A stretch of 64,000 bases of DNA from an uncultured Bacteroidota bacterium (GTDB lineage: Bacteria; Bacteroidota; Bacteroidia; Chitinophagales; Chitinophagaceae), in contig CAIKYB010000026.1 of the NCBI GenBank assembly GCA_903831575.1, positions 1 through 64,000 of the forward strand, written 5' to 3'. Below, piece by piece: positions 27,421 through 35,516 of this stretch (the first letter of the stretch is position 1; each line of letters begins with the position of its first letter). The translations under genes and the position numbers were made by a program. The notes below the pieces were generated by a model. The model saw nothing but the letters and a program-made list of their open reading frames with translations. It was not told the origin of the DNA and did no database searches.

Positions 27421-28602
27421 TTACTTCCAAAAACTATCTAAACCTGTATAGCCTAAAATATAAAAACTGTTTGTCATGCTACTTGGTTTTTTATACTGCC
27501 CCGTTTTCATATAAATAGCTATTGCTCCTTTTTCGCCGGATCCTGTAGATACTGATTCTCCCGGTCTGAATATTTTAATCATCGCAATATCAGCAGGGTT
27601 TACATTTATTTCCATTGTCTTGTCTAGCCTAACCTCATCAATATAAATATCTGTTGGTTTTGAGCGCCATGTTAAAAAACGTTCTCCGTTTTCATTATCG
27701 GTCTGTATTTTCAATCCGCCAACTTTTGATAAAAGATAATTGTAAATGTCACCGGCTCTACTCATTTCGTCTGATCCTAAACCATCTAATACAATCGCAT
27801 CTCCAGCGAAAAGGCCAGAAACATTTTCTTGTTCAAATTTTTCGATTTCTCTGTTTGATTTTGAATTCACAACAACTTCAGGAAGTATCGTTTTGTACAC
27901 ATCGTTTTTTAGTGTGAAAGCGTAATCATTTATTTTTACAGAAGGGATTTTTATTGAATCTGTTTTTATGTCAATTGTTACAAATGCTGTCACAATATCT
28001 TTAGGGTTAAATGCGGAATCTAAAGGTGTTTCGATTTTTATTTTCAAATCATTGTTGTTATGTTTTGGTTTTGAAAAAACGATAAATGCAGAGTCCTGAA
28101 ACAACGTATTAGAAATATTGAAAGCATTTTTACTATTCAATTGAACTAAATTAATCAACGTTTGATTTGTTTTAGATAAAATGGCATAAGTAAGAAAATT
28201 TATTTTTTTCTCTGTTTCTAAAACTTCCCCACGAAGACTAAAAAAGCTTTTTTGTAAGGAAAAATTAAAAGCATAATTCCCGGCTTCAATTATTGAATCT
28301 ACTTTTAGATCAGCTGATAAAAATCCATTGATGAATGGGTATCTATAATGCCATTTCCTGCCGGTTTTAATTTCCTCAATCCATAAATGCAATGTAGAGG
28401 CGCTTCTTAAATCTAATGAATCGGAAGAATTGATTTCAAAATTAATAGTATCTCCTTTTTGAAAAATGTTTTCTGACATTTTTACTTTAATGGGGTTGGC
28501 GTCTTGTGCATTTACAAAATGGGAGAAATAAAAAAGTGATATTATAATAAAAAGAGTAGTTTTTTTAAAACAAGAAATTTGATAAGAATTGCCTTTTTGC
28601 AT
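27421..28602 (-). CDS. Secreted protein with macroglobulin-like and TonB-plug-like regions, unknown function
   Basis: A 393-residue protein with a signal peptide (about 1-32, ending VNAQDA). Residues 35-130 look like an MG2/beta-sandwich domain: FQKGDTINFEIN, SADLKVDSIIEAGNYAFNFSL. Residues 245-375 resemble the plug region of Bacteroidota surface proteins: PEVVVNSK, VGGLKIQ, IYIDEVRL, NPADIAMIKIFRPG and GEKGAIAIYMKTG. The large family members with this layout have about 800-900 residues, so this looks like a compact version. It ends in an aromatic C-terminus (SFWK). Function unknown. Confidence 0.65.
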   Translation of the reverse strand: MQKGNSYQISCFKKTTLFIIISLFYFSHFVNAQDANPIKVKMSENIFQKGDTINFEINSSDSLDLRSASTLHLWIEEIKTGRKWHYRYPFINGFLSADLKVDSIIEAGNYAFNFSLQKSFFSLRGEVLETEKKINFLTYAILSKTNQTLINLVQLNSKNAFNISNTLFQDSAFIVFSKPKHNNNDLKIKIETPLDSAFNPKDIVTAFVTIDIKTDSIKIPSVKINDYAFTLKNDVYKTILPEVVVNSKSNREIEKFEQENVSGLFAGDAIVLDGLGSDEMSRAGDIYNYLLSKVGGLKIQTDNENGERFLTWRSKPTDIYIDEVRLDKTMEINVNPADIAMIKIFRPGESVSTGSGEKGAIAIYMKTGQYKKPSSMTNSFYILGYTGLDSFWK

Positions 28603-28803
28603 AAATATTGAACTAATGAAATTCTAACTTCGTAGAGAAGGATATGATTACTTTAGGTAACAATCATTAGAATGTAAAAATATGCCAAAATTATATTTAA
28701 TTTTCACTCATTAGGGTAATAAGATAATTCCAAATTAGCTTATTTTAAAAGGGCAAAGATGAGAACTACGGGTTATCAATTTATATGATTTAATAAATTG
28801 AAT

Positions 28804-28834
28804 AAAAAAAGGAGATTTTTAATCTCCTTTTTTT
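28804..28834 (-). terminator. Bidirectional hairpin terminator
   Basis: GGAGATT and AATCTCC form a stem with a 3-nt loop. It is flanked by seven A on one side and seven T on the other, so it works as an intrinsic terminator on either strand. It lies 20 bp past the stop of the minus-strand membrane protein gene. Confidence 0.85.
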
Positions 28835-28854
28835 ATAGTAAAAACTGAACGAAT

Positions 28855-29664
28855 TTATTTGTTTTTAACTGAAATCGGCAATGATGGACTTTGTATCCAA
28901 TTGAAAAAGTTTGACAACATTGTATAGAAGAAATAATAGATAGCAAGGTTTACATATAATATTGCAAGTCCAACAAGTACATTTATGAATGAACCACCTA
29001 TGGTTAGCAAGTCATTTATATTCCAAACAAAGTCTCCATTAAATGACGTTGAACCAGCCATTTTAAATGAGGTAATATTATTTAATATACCTGATAAGTA
29101 GTCTAATTTCAATGCACTAAATAAAGTAGACATCGCCTCCATTGGAAGAGTATACAAGCTTGCTAATGAACCCATTATATTATTGTCGGATGTATACATA
29201 AACAGCGAATTGTCAAATAAATAAGAAATAAGCATGGCCAAAACTGAAACAAAACCAACAATAGCAGCAGTTTCTCCAACAATTTTAATATTTGTAGTAA
29301 CAAAATCTTTAAATATGAAGGACACCATGCCATTATGTGACCCTCCTAGACTTTCGCCTCTAGATTTGATAACTTGTGTAATAGGGAAAACTGAATAAAT
29401 AAACAATAGGGTAGTGATTACGCTACCAATTTTAGCTAATGCTGATGTTGTAGGATCCTGGAAATAATTAATTGCTCCTTTAATGATGGCAATTTCTAAG
29501 CAAATAAAAACAATCGCTGAAACAATTTGATAAATTGTTTTGGTATAACACCGAACACCGTTTTGAGAGTCAAAACTCTCTACTTCGGAATTCAATTTTG
29601 CATTGAACACCTTTTGATTAATAACATGAGGAAAATCTACGATTTGATGAAAGATTTTTTTCAT
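28855..29664 (-). CDS. Membrane protein of unknown function
   Basis: A 269-residue protein with about five hydrophobic segments: around residues 45-70 (IVSAIVFICLEIAIIKGAI), 82-103, 130-150, 165-185 and 225-255 (FINVLVGLAILYVNLAIYYFF). No known motif was recognised. The N-terminal 40 residues are soluble and contain a lone Cys. It is followed by a strong terminator and preceded by about 285 bp of AT-rich DNA without an obvious gene. Nearest neighbours give no clue to its role. Confidence 0.65.
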   Translation of the reverse strand: MKKIFHQIVDFPHVINQKVFNAKLNSEVESFDSQNGVRCYTKTIYQIVSAIVFICLEIAIIKGAINYFQDPTTSALAKIGSVITTLLFIYSVFPITQVIKSRGESLGGSHNGMVSFIFKDFVTTNIKIVGETAAIVGFVSVLAMLISYLFDNSLFMYTSDNNIMGSLASLYTLPMEAMSTLFSALKLDYLSGILNNITSFKMAGSTSFNGDFVWNINDLLTIGGSFINVLVGLAILYVNLAIYYFFYTMLSNFFNWIQSPSLPISVKNK

Positions 29665-29949
29665 AATTTAATTTTTTGGTTAGTAAAAATTTAACATAAA
29701 TTACGAAAAAGATAATAAAATACTTTATTTATTTTTATATGAATATAACCCGTTGATAATAAATAAGATAACTTAAGGTGTTCACATCTAAATTGGTTAT
29801 TATTTTTATAATAATCTAAATATATAAAAAAGATTCGCTTTGTTGTTAAAACTAACGGTAATGGTAAAAGCGGAATCTATTTTCAATATTTAAACTGAAT
29901 TAATTCCTTTTTAAAATACAATGCATATTAAAATTAACTACTTTAAATT

Positions 29950-32331
29950 ATGAGGCTTTTTCTGCTTTACATTTTATCATTCACCAGTATCATTGCTAAA
30001 TCTCAATTTGTCGTTAATGCTTCTATCGGCTCGGCTAGTTCTTCTTATGGTACTTTGAAGCAATCGCTTGATGCAATAAATGCAGGTACACATCAGGGGG
30101 TGATACATATTTTAATCGGAAATGTCGCAAATCAAACATTAACCGAAACAATACAGCCGGTATTAAACAGAAGTGGTGCAGGTGCTGCAAGCTATTCAAA
30201 AATATATATAAATCCGGCTTTCGCTAATATTACTATAATTGGTTCGCTTGGTGGCGCTTGTTGTGTGCCAACTGGCATTATTCATTTGAATGCTGCTAAT
30301 AATGTTATTATTGACGGCAGAATAAATTCAAGTGGTGCAACCAATGATTTGACAATTGAGAATACGGATAATTCGAGTACCTGGGCTTCATCTGTTATAT
30401 TGAATGGCGCATCTAATAATGCTATACGTTATTGCAATATTAAATCTTCCTCCATAGGAACTTCAGGAGGAGTTGCAACCATTTCCTTTTTATACAATAG
30501 TTCTAATACGATCGCTTGTCAAAATAATACTATTGAATATTGTACTATCACAAAATCTGGGAGCAGTTTACCAAATACAGCCATTGTAAGTAATAGCACC
30601 AGCGCTACTTATAAAAACACCAATAATCTCATTAATAATTGCAATATCTCTGATTTTAAAAGATATGGAATATGGTTAGGAAACAGTGGAACAACAACTC
30701 AAGATTCTGCGTGGGTCATTCGGGATAATCGTTTTTTTCAAACGACTACAATTTCAATGGATAATACTAATTATTGTAATTATGCCATTTGCATAGGTTA
30801 TCATGACAATGGAGGCAGTGTTTTTTATAATGGGACTGGTACTCACCAAATTTTGAATAATAGCATTGGTGGTGATGGAAGTGCGGGTGATTGGACAGTT
30901 AACAGTAATTTGGCATCTGTAGGATTGACAGTTGGCGGAATTTTTTTTTCAGGAGGAACGGAAAATTATTCGGAAATATCAGGTAATAATATCAGTAATT
31001 TTAATGTAGCAACATTTGTTAGTGACCAATCATCTTTAACATTATCTGGCTTTAATGGGATTTATGTAATTAACAGTAAGGTTAAAATTGGTAGCGCATC
31101 GGGCAACAAAATTCATGACATTATATTGAATCATAAATATGCAAGCTGGAGTGGAATTATTTCAGGTATTTACTTGAAAAATAATGCGGACAGGTCATGC
31201 GAAATTAAAAATAATCGTATTTACAACATTACTGCGGAAACGGGTTTCGGTTCTTTTCAATATTTCTATGGTATCAAAAATGGTGGATCCTCAAGTGTTT
31301 ATACAGATCAGATAACCAATAATATCGTCACAAAAATAAATCTAAAGCTCAACTCGAATTGTTGGGGAATTTATGGATATGGTTCTATTGCTCAAAATCA
31401 TATCAGTAAAATAAAAGTTCAGAATGGAACAGCAGAGTTAACCGGCATACAATTCGGCGGTGTACCTTCTGCAAGTATTGCTAATTATCGGGTAGATAAC
31501 AATGAAGTGAATTTGGGCTTGGATAGCTTGGGTAATGCCACGGCTTTGTCTAGCACTATCTGCGGTATTAATCTTAATAGCCCATCGTATGCTTACTACA
31601 ATAGTGTATTGATAACGGGTACGCATACAGGGTCTGGTAATACTCTTTGTATGAAAGTGAACAATGCCTCGGGGAGTGGTTACGTCCTTGCCAACAATCT
31701 TTTATACAATGCTCGGTCAGGCGGTTCTGCAGTGCATTATAATATTGTAAGCACAGGTTCAAATATCATCACATCCTCCAACAATGCATACATATTGGAT
31801 GAAACGGTAAATGCTTTTGGTTTATGGAACAATAGTACAATTTGTGCTACACTGAGCAATTGGATAACGGCAACGGGTGATTTAAATTCAATCAGTGATA
31901 CAAAAACCAATAAGCCAGTAACTACTTTTTTTCGACATGCCGCTCTTGTTGAAAATGATGATTTGTTCCCTTCTATAGAAAGTTGGTTGTGTCATGGAAA
32001 GCCGGTAAGTCAGTTGTATGATATTCTCAATTTGCAAAGAAGTGCAGTTGTACCTACAACGATTGGCGCGTATGAATTAGAATGCAATATGTTTAATTCG
32101 GTTGGCACTGTTTATGTTTTCACAGGAAATGGCAACTGGAATGTAGTTTCCAACTGGCAGTATAATTTAATGCCCCCAACTGTTTTGCCTGCTGGAGATA
32201 TGATTTTAATAGATCCCATTTTAACAGGAGAATGTTTACTTAATGTTTCTCAGACAATAAGTCTTGGAGCCAAAATTCAAATTATGCATGGTAAGAAATT
32301 CAGAGTTCCTGAAAATTTACTGATACAATAG
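29950..32331 (+). CDS. Large secreted right-handed beta-helix protein
   Basis: A 793-residue protein with a signal peptide (about 1-18, ending AKSQ). From about residue 90 to 640 it is rich in NNxI, YCNI and IxxNxI spacing typical of parallel beta-helix proteins: NVIIDGRINSSGATNDL, NAIRYCNIKSS, NNTIEYCTI, and so on. Residues 715-793 resemble a GNW-x4-NW module (GNGNWNVVSNW) common in Bacteroidota surface proteins. No T9SS tail or lipobox is visible; it ends in ENLLIQ. Carbohydrate or host-surface binding is a common use of the fold, but no catalytic residues were recognised. Confidence 0.72.
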   Translation: MRLFLLYILSFTSIIAKSQFVVNASIGSASSSYGTLKQSLDAINAGTHQGVIHILIGNVANQTLTETIQPVLNRSGAGAASYSKIYINPAFANITIIGSLGGACCVPTGIIHLNAANNVIIDGRINSSGATNDLTIENTDNSSTWASSVILNGASNNAIRYCNIKSSSIGTSGGVATISFLYNSSNTIACQNNTIEYCTITKSGSSLPNTAIVSNSTSATYKNTNNLINNCNISDFKRYGIWLGNSGTTTQDSAWVIRDNRFFQTTTISMDNTNYCNYAICIGYHDNGGSVFYNGTGTHQILNNSIGGDGSAGDWTVNSNLASVGLTVGGIFFSGGTENYSEISGNNISNFNVATFVSDQSSLTLSGFNGIYVINSKVKIGSASGNKIHDIILNHKYASWSGIISGIYLKNNADRSCEIKNNRIYNITAETGFGSFQYFYGIKNGGSSSVYTDQITNNIVTKINLKLNSNCWGIYGYGSIAQNHISKIKVQNGTAELTGIQFGGVPSASIANYRVDNNEVNLGLDSLGNATALSSTICGINLNSPSYAYYNSVLITGTHTGSGNTLCMKVNNASGSGYVLANNLLYNARSGGSAVHYNIVSTGSNIITSSNNAYILDETVNAFGLWNNSTICATLSNWITATGDLNSISDTKTNKPVTTFFRHAALVENDDLFPSIESWLCHGKPVSQLYDILNLQRSAVVPTTIGAYELECNMFNSVGTVYVFTGNGNWNVVSNWQYNLMPPTVLPAGDMILIDPILTGECLLNVSQTISLGAKIQIMHGKKFRVPENLLIQ

Positions 32332-32437
32332 TCTTCGAAAAAATATCTTTCAAAGTTTTTTCAGTTAGCTTTGTGATTTAATATGCGAATATTTTTTTAG
32401 CTATTTTTTCGGCCCTTATTAAGTCAATAATTTTTTT

Positions 32438-32980
32438 ATGAAACGATTTTTAAATAATCTGCTATCAGTTTTACTTTTCTTATCTTTCTTAACTTCATGT
32501 AATAATCATAAATCTAAAAATAACGATATGGAAAGCAATGCTACTTCAATTGACAAACAAACTAATGTAGAGAAAGGCCTTCAGGAAGCAAATGATTCTT
32601 TATATGCTGCACTGAATGATATGTTTAATGGAGAATTTGAATCCATTAATAAGGTTTGGTCACATTCGGACAAAGTAACTTACATGGGACCTTTCGGAGA
32701 ACGTTTAACAGGATGGGATGCTGTAGGTGAAGCCTTCAAAGAATATGCAGCAATGAAAATGGGCGGAAAGATTTCTCCAAAAGACACCCATATATTTGCT
32801 GGAACGGATATGGGTTATGCGATTTGTGTGGAAGAAGGCATAAATGTCAATAAAGAAGGATTACCCTTTACCGTTAGTCACAGAGCAACCAATGTTTTTC
32901 ATTTTGAAAATGGTCAATGGAAATTGGTTCACCATCAAACAGACATGTCATCCCAATTGGTAAAATCGTTTAAGCCTTAA
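32438..32980 (+). CDS. NTF2/SnoaL-like lipoprotein
   Basis: A 180-residue lipoprotein with lipobox LTSC (Cys about 21). The domain at about 50-175 is SnoaL/NTF2-like: LYAALNDMFNGEFESINKVWSH, VTYMGPFGERLTGWDAVGEAF, RATNVFHFENGQWKLVHHQTD. Members include small-molecule isomerases and many ligand-binding proteins, so activity cannot be assigned. It is followed by a perfect palindrome and then the cassette-like accessory region. Confidence 0.8.
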   Translation: MKRFLNNLLSVLLFLSFLTSCNNHKSKNNDMESNATSIDKQTNVEKGLQEANDSLYAALNDMFNGEFESINKVWSHSDKVTYMGPFGERLTGWDAVGEAFKEYAAMKMGGKISPKDTHIFAGTDMGYAICVEEGINVNKEGLPFTVSHRATNVFHFENGQWKLVHHQTDMSSQLVKSFKP

Positions 32981-32992
32981 GAATAATATTCA

Positions 32993-33028
32993 AAATCTAG
33001 CCAACGGTTTAAACCGTTGGCTAGATTT
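32993..33028. repeat. Perfect 36-bp palindrome, REP-like, possible terminator
   Basis: An exact inverted repeat starts 13 bp after the lipoprotein stop, flanked by AAA and TTTA. Its core at 32997-33024 has the layout CTAGCC-N5-TTTAAA-N5-GGCTAG, the same as at 858-885, but with different N5 bases that remain complementary. It may act as a bidirectional terminator. Confidence 0.8.
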
Positions 33029-33227
33029 ATTGGTTTCTTGACCTCCCATAATTAATTCCCTGATTGTTGAAGAATGCCAATACCAGCAGCATTAAATTTA
33101 ATCTAATCATTCTTTCGTATTTCATTCTCCCTTCGCATCGAAATAATTTCCTGATAAATAAAAACACCAACAAAAGCAGAAGAAATAAAATAAAACTAAA
33201 CACTTACAAAAAAAGGTTTTGTATGAT
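33029..33227. other. Intergenic stretch without a recognised feature
   Basis: No reading frame, RNA or repeat was recognised between the palindrome and the first copy of the 185-bp repeat. The tract is AT-rich. Confidence 0.4.
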
Positions 33228-33411
33228 GTGGTTCTAATAGCTTGAGTTCTATCTTTTGGGAGGATGTGGAGCCTTTGGTTAATCTTTAGCCAACGCACAC
33301 CAAATAATCAGCAATGTTTACACTGCCATATATCGTCTATTTCTAAAAATGTGTTATGTTTGAGTTGGACAGGAGAGATTTATTTTGGAGATAAGAGTGT
33401 TGGTGGCAATT
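33228..33411 (+). repeat. Copy 1 of a ~185-bp noncoding repeat, upstream of dinB-like gene
   Basis: Shared blocks with the copies at 35283 and 36889 are CTTTTGGGAGGATGTGGAG, CTTTAGCCAA, CACCAAATAA, ATCGTCTATTT and GTGTTATGTTTGA. The first 30 bp are more diverged and one base shorter, so a reading frame open in copies 2 and 3 is broken here. A perfect -7 element TATGTTTG lies at 33355-33362, 93 bp before the ATG of the downstream gene. Confidence 0.85.
33355..33362 (+). promoter_or_regulatory. -7 element TATGTTTG inside repeat copy 1
   Basis: Perfect TAnnTTTG, conserved at the same place in all three repeat copies. No TTTG -33 element is evident. Confidence 0.5.
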
Positions 33412-33455
33412 ATGTAGAACCCGAAACCGACAGGAAATAACAACATACATTTGAT

Positions 33456-34031
33456 ATGACAAACGACTTTCTAGACAGTGCAAAAAAACAATTTGAGTAT
33501 TACAAAATGCTTGGAGAAAAAACATTTTCTCAACTTTCAGACGAACAACTTTTTAGACAACTAAATGAAGAAAGTAATAGTATTGCGACAATCGTAAAAC
33601 ATTTATGGGGAAATATGCTTTCTCGTTGGTCAGATTTTTTGATAACAGACGGCGAAAAAGAATGGCGACAAAGAGACGCCGAATTTGTCAACGATATTGC
33701 TGACAGAACTGAACTTTTAGAAAAATGGAATGAGGGTTGGACGTGTTTATTTAACGCAATAAATCCGTTGACAGAAAACGATTTGACAAAAGAAATATTT
33801 ATACGAAATCAAGGACACACAATAACAGAAGCAATAAACAGACAATTGGCTCATTATCCATATCACGTTGGACAAATTGTATTTATCGGAAAACTATTAT
33901 GTAACGAAAATTGGGCTTCACTTTCTATTCCGAAAGGAAACTCGAAAGAATATAACGTTGACAAATTTGCCCAACCAAAACATAAACAACATTTCACAGA
34001 CGAATATATAAACGAAAAAAATAACTTTTAA
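33456..34031 (+). CDS. DinB-like (DUF1572) protein
   Basis: A 191-residue protein of the DinB/YfiT four-helix superfamily, DUF1572 branch. It has IATIVKHLWGNM with the first metal-ligand His near residue 49, and LAHYPYHVGQIVFIGKL with the other two near 133 and 137. DinB-superfamily proteins are often metal-dependent thiol transferases or stress proteins; the substrate here is unknown. Its stop is directly adjacent to the ATG of the next gene, so the two are coupled. It is the first gene after repeat copy 1. Confidence 0.88.
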   Translation: MTNDFLDSAKKQFEYYKMLGEKTFSQLSDEQLFRQLNEESNSIATIVKHLWGNMLSRWSDFLITDGEKEWRQRDAEFVNDIADRTELLEKWNEGWTCLFNAINPLTENDLTKEIFIRNQGHTITEAINRQLAHYPYHVGQIVFIGKLLCNENWASLSIPKGNSKEYNVDKFAQPKHKQHFTDEYINEKNNF

Positions 34032-34502
34032 ATGATAAAAGGAATTTATGAAACACATATAAATGTAGAAAATTTAGAAACATCAATTGAGTTTTATCAA
34101 AATGTGCTAGGACTTGAAAAGTGTGGCTATGATGATGAACGAAGAATTGCATTTTTTTGGGTTGGCAAACCACAAGAATATATGTTAGGACTTTGGGAGA
34201 AACCCCAATCAGAAATTATAAAAATGCACTTTGCATTTCGTTGCGACAAAGAAGACATCTTAAATAAATCAATTTTATTTTTAAAAGAACGAAATTTAAA
34301 ACCATATAATTTTCTTAAAGACAATAATGAAATACCAATGGTTTTTTCTTGGATGCCAGCATTGGCAATTTATTTTGACGACCCAGATGGACATTGTGTA
34401 GAATTTATTTCTATTTTGGAAGGTGAGGCAAAACCAGAATTAGGAATTATTACTTTTGAAGAATGGGAAAGACAAACGAAAACAAATAAACTAAAAGAAT
34501 AA
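34032..34502 (+). CDS. VOC family (glyoxalase/dioxygenase fold) protein
   Basis: A 156-residue protein with the two beta-alpha-beta-beta-beta modules of the vicinal oxygen chelate fold. It begins KGIYETHINVENLETSIEF with the metal His near residue 9, and ends the fold with YFDDPDGHCVEFISI, where the Glu is the usual last metal ligand. The middle MHFAFRCDKEDI supplies a second His. Possible roles are glutathione- or bacillithiol-type resistance or lyase chemistry. The start codon directly follows the DinB-like stop. Confidence 0.87.
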   Translation: MIKGIYETHINVENLETSIEFYQNVLGLEKCGYDDERRIAFFWVGKPQEYMLGLWEKPQSEIIKMHFAFRCDKEDILNKSILFLKERNLKPYNFLKDNNEIPMVFSWMPALAIYFDDPDGHCVEFISILEGEAKPELGIITFEEWERQTKTNKLKE

Positions 34503-34629
34503 AATAACTGCCACCTAAAAGAAATTGGCGGTTCCGTGGTTAAATAAAACTTTGTGCTTCGAAATTGCCCACTTCTTGTAGCTGCAAACCATTGGCTGTC
34601 ATTATAAATAAAATACTAAAATACTAAAA

Positions 34630-35214
34630 ATGAAAATAGTCATAATCTTACTTGTATTAATCCTAGTACTGTTTACGCTTGTCCAGCTTTATTTTATAAA
34701 TGCACAAAGAAATATTGAAAGATACCCTTACGTCGTCAAAAAAAAATATAAGCGATTTGAAATAAGAAGTTATGAAACTACTTTATTCACCTCAGTCAAA
34801 CTTTCCACAAAAGGATATAAAAATTCTTCAAGTAAAGGGTTCTCTATTCTAGCCGGATATATTTTTGGAAATAATGAAAGGAATGAAAAAATAGCTATGA
34901 CTTCCCCAGTCTCGATGTCATTAGAAGATTCCATGACTATGATGTTTATGGTTCCTAAGAAATTTAATAAGGACATGCTTCCTAAACCTAATCAATCAGG
35001 TATAGAATTTAAGGAAGAACCTGCAAAAATCATGGCTGCGATAAGTTTTAGCGGTTGGGCTAATGATACTAAAATAGAAAAGTATAAACAGCATTTAAAA
35101 GCGGCTTTAGATGCTGAAGGTATAAAGTATGCTAATCGATTTTATTTTTTCGGCTATAATGCACCTTATGAAGTTTTTAATCGAAAAAATGAAGTTATAG
35201 TTGAATTGCAATAA
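34630..35214 (+). CDS. SOUL-family heme-binding protein, membrane anchored
   Basis: A 194-residue protein with an N-terminal membrane anchor (about 3-25). The SOUL domain follows, with ERYPYVVKKKYKRFEIRSYE, FSILAGYIFGNNERNEKIAMTSPVSM and a C-terminal RYFFFGYN-like end (NRFYFFGYNAPYEVFNRKNE). The family was described as heme-binding in animals and algae; bacterial roles are unclear. It stands between the VOC gene (127-bp gap) and repeat copy 2. Confidence 0.88.
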   Translation: MKIVIILLVLILVLFTLVQLYFINAQRNIERYPYVVKKKYKRFEIRSYETTLFTSVKLSTKGYKNSSSKGFSILAGYIFGNNERNEKIAMTSPVSMSLEDSMTMMFMVPKKFNKDMLPKPNQSGIEFKEEPAKIMAAISFSGWANDTKIEKYKQHLKAALDAEGIKYANRFYFFGYNAPYEVFNRKNEVIVELQ

Positions 35215-35230
35215 AATACGCTCTACAAAT

Positions 35231-35286
35231 AGCGGAAAACAAAAATGGTCAACCTGCACAGATTGACCAAAATTCTCGCTGGGTGG
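35231..35286. repeat. Duplicate of the tRNA-Arg 3' flank, att-like
   Basis: These 56 bp match 38020-38075 with three mismatches (35234, 35240, 35256). They include the tRNA terminator hairpin (35246-35252 with 35263-35269) and end at the last 3 nt of the tRNA. The sequence then changes abruptly into repeat copy 2. Confidence 0.85.
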
Positions 35287-35470
35287 TCCTAACGGGTTTG
35301 AGTTCGAACTTTTGGGAGGATGTGGAGAGCTTGATAAAACTTTAGCCAAAGCACACCAAATAACCTGCAATATTTACCCCGGCATATATCGACTATTTAT
35401 AAAAATGTGTTATGTTTGATTTGGACAGGTGAGATGTATTTCTCAGATAAGGGAGTTGTATGACAATTTA
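35283..35470 (+). repeat. Copy 2 of the ~185-bp noncoding repeat
   Basis: Very similar to copy 3 across its whole length; the first 45 bp differ at only one or two positions. It joins the att-like duplication at its left end. The -7 element TATGTTTG is at 35411-35418, 98 bp before the start of the downstream gene. A frame that is open for about 44 codons in copies 2 and 3 stops at the TGA within TTTGATTTGG and is not conserved in copy 1. Confidence 0.87.
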
Positions 35471-35516
35471 CAGAAACACTATAATAACAAAAAGGTAAGA
35501 CCATAAGCAGATAGCA

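Noticed and set aside
31438-31762. Two overlapping minus-strand frames inside the beta-helix gene
   Set aside because: They have no start context or family match and lie opposite a long plus-strand gene.
35283-35310. tRNA 3' end at the left edge of the repeat (GTTCGAAC and TAGGACCA on the minus strand)
   Set aside because: The T loop and the acceptor-like bases are about 10 nt apart instead of 5, and the T stem does not pair, so it is not a tRNA.
35107-35370. Minus-strand open frame of 87 codons across the SOUL gene end and repeat copy 2
   Set aside because: It crosses a gene end, the att-like duplicate and the repeat; it has no recognisable domain and is not kept in the other copies.
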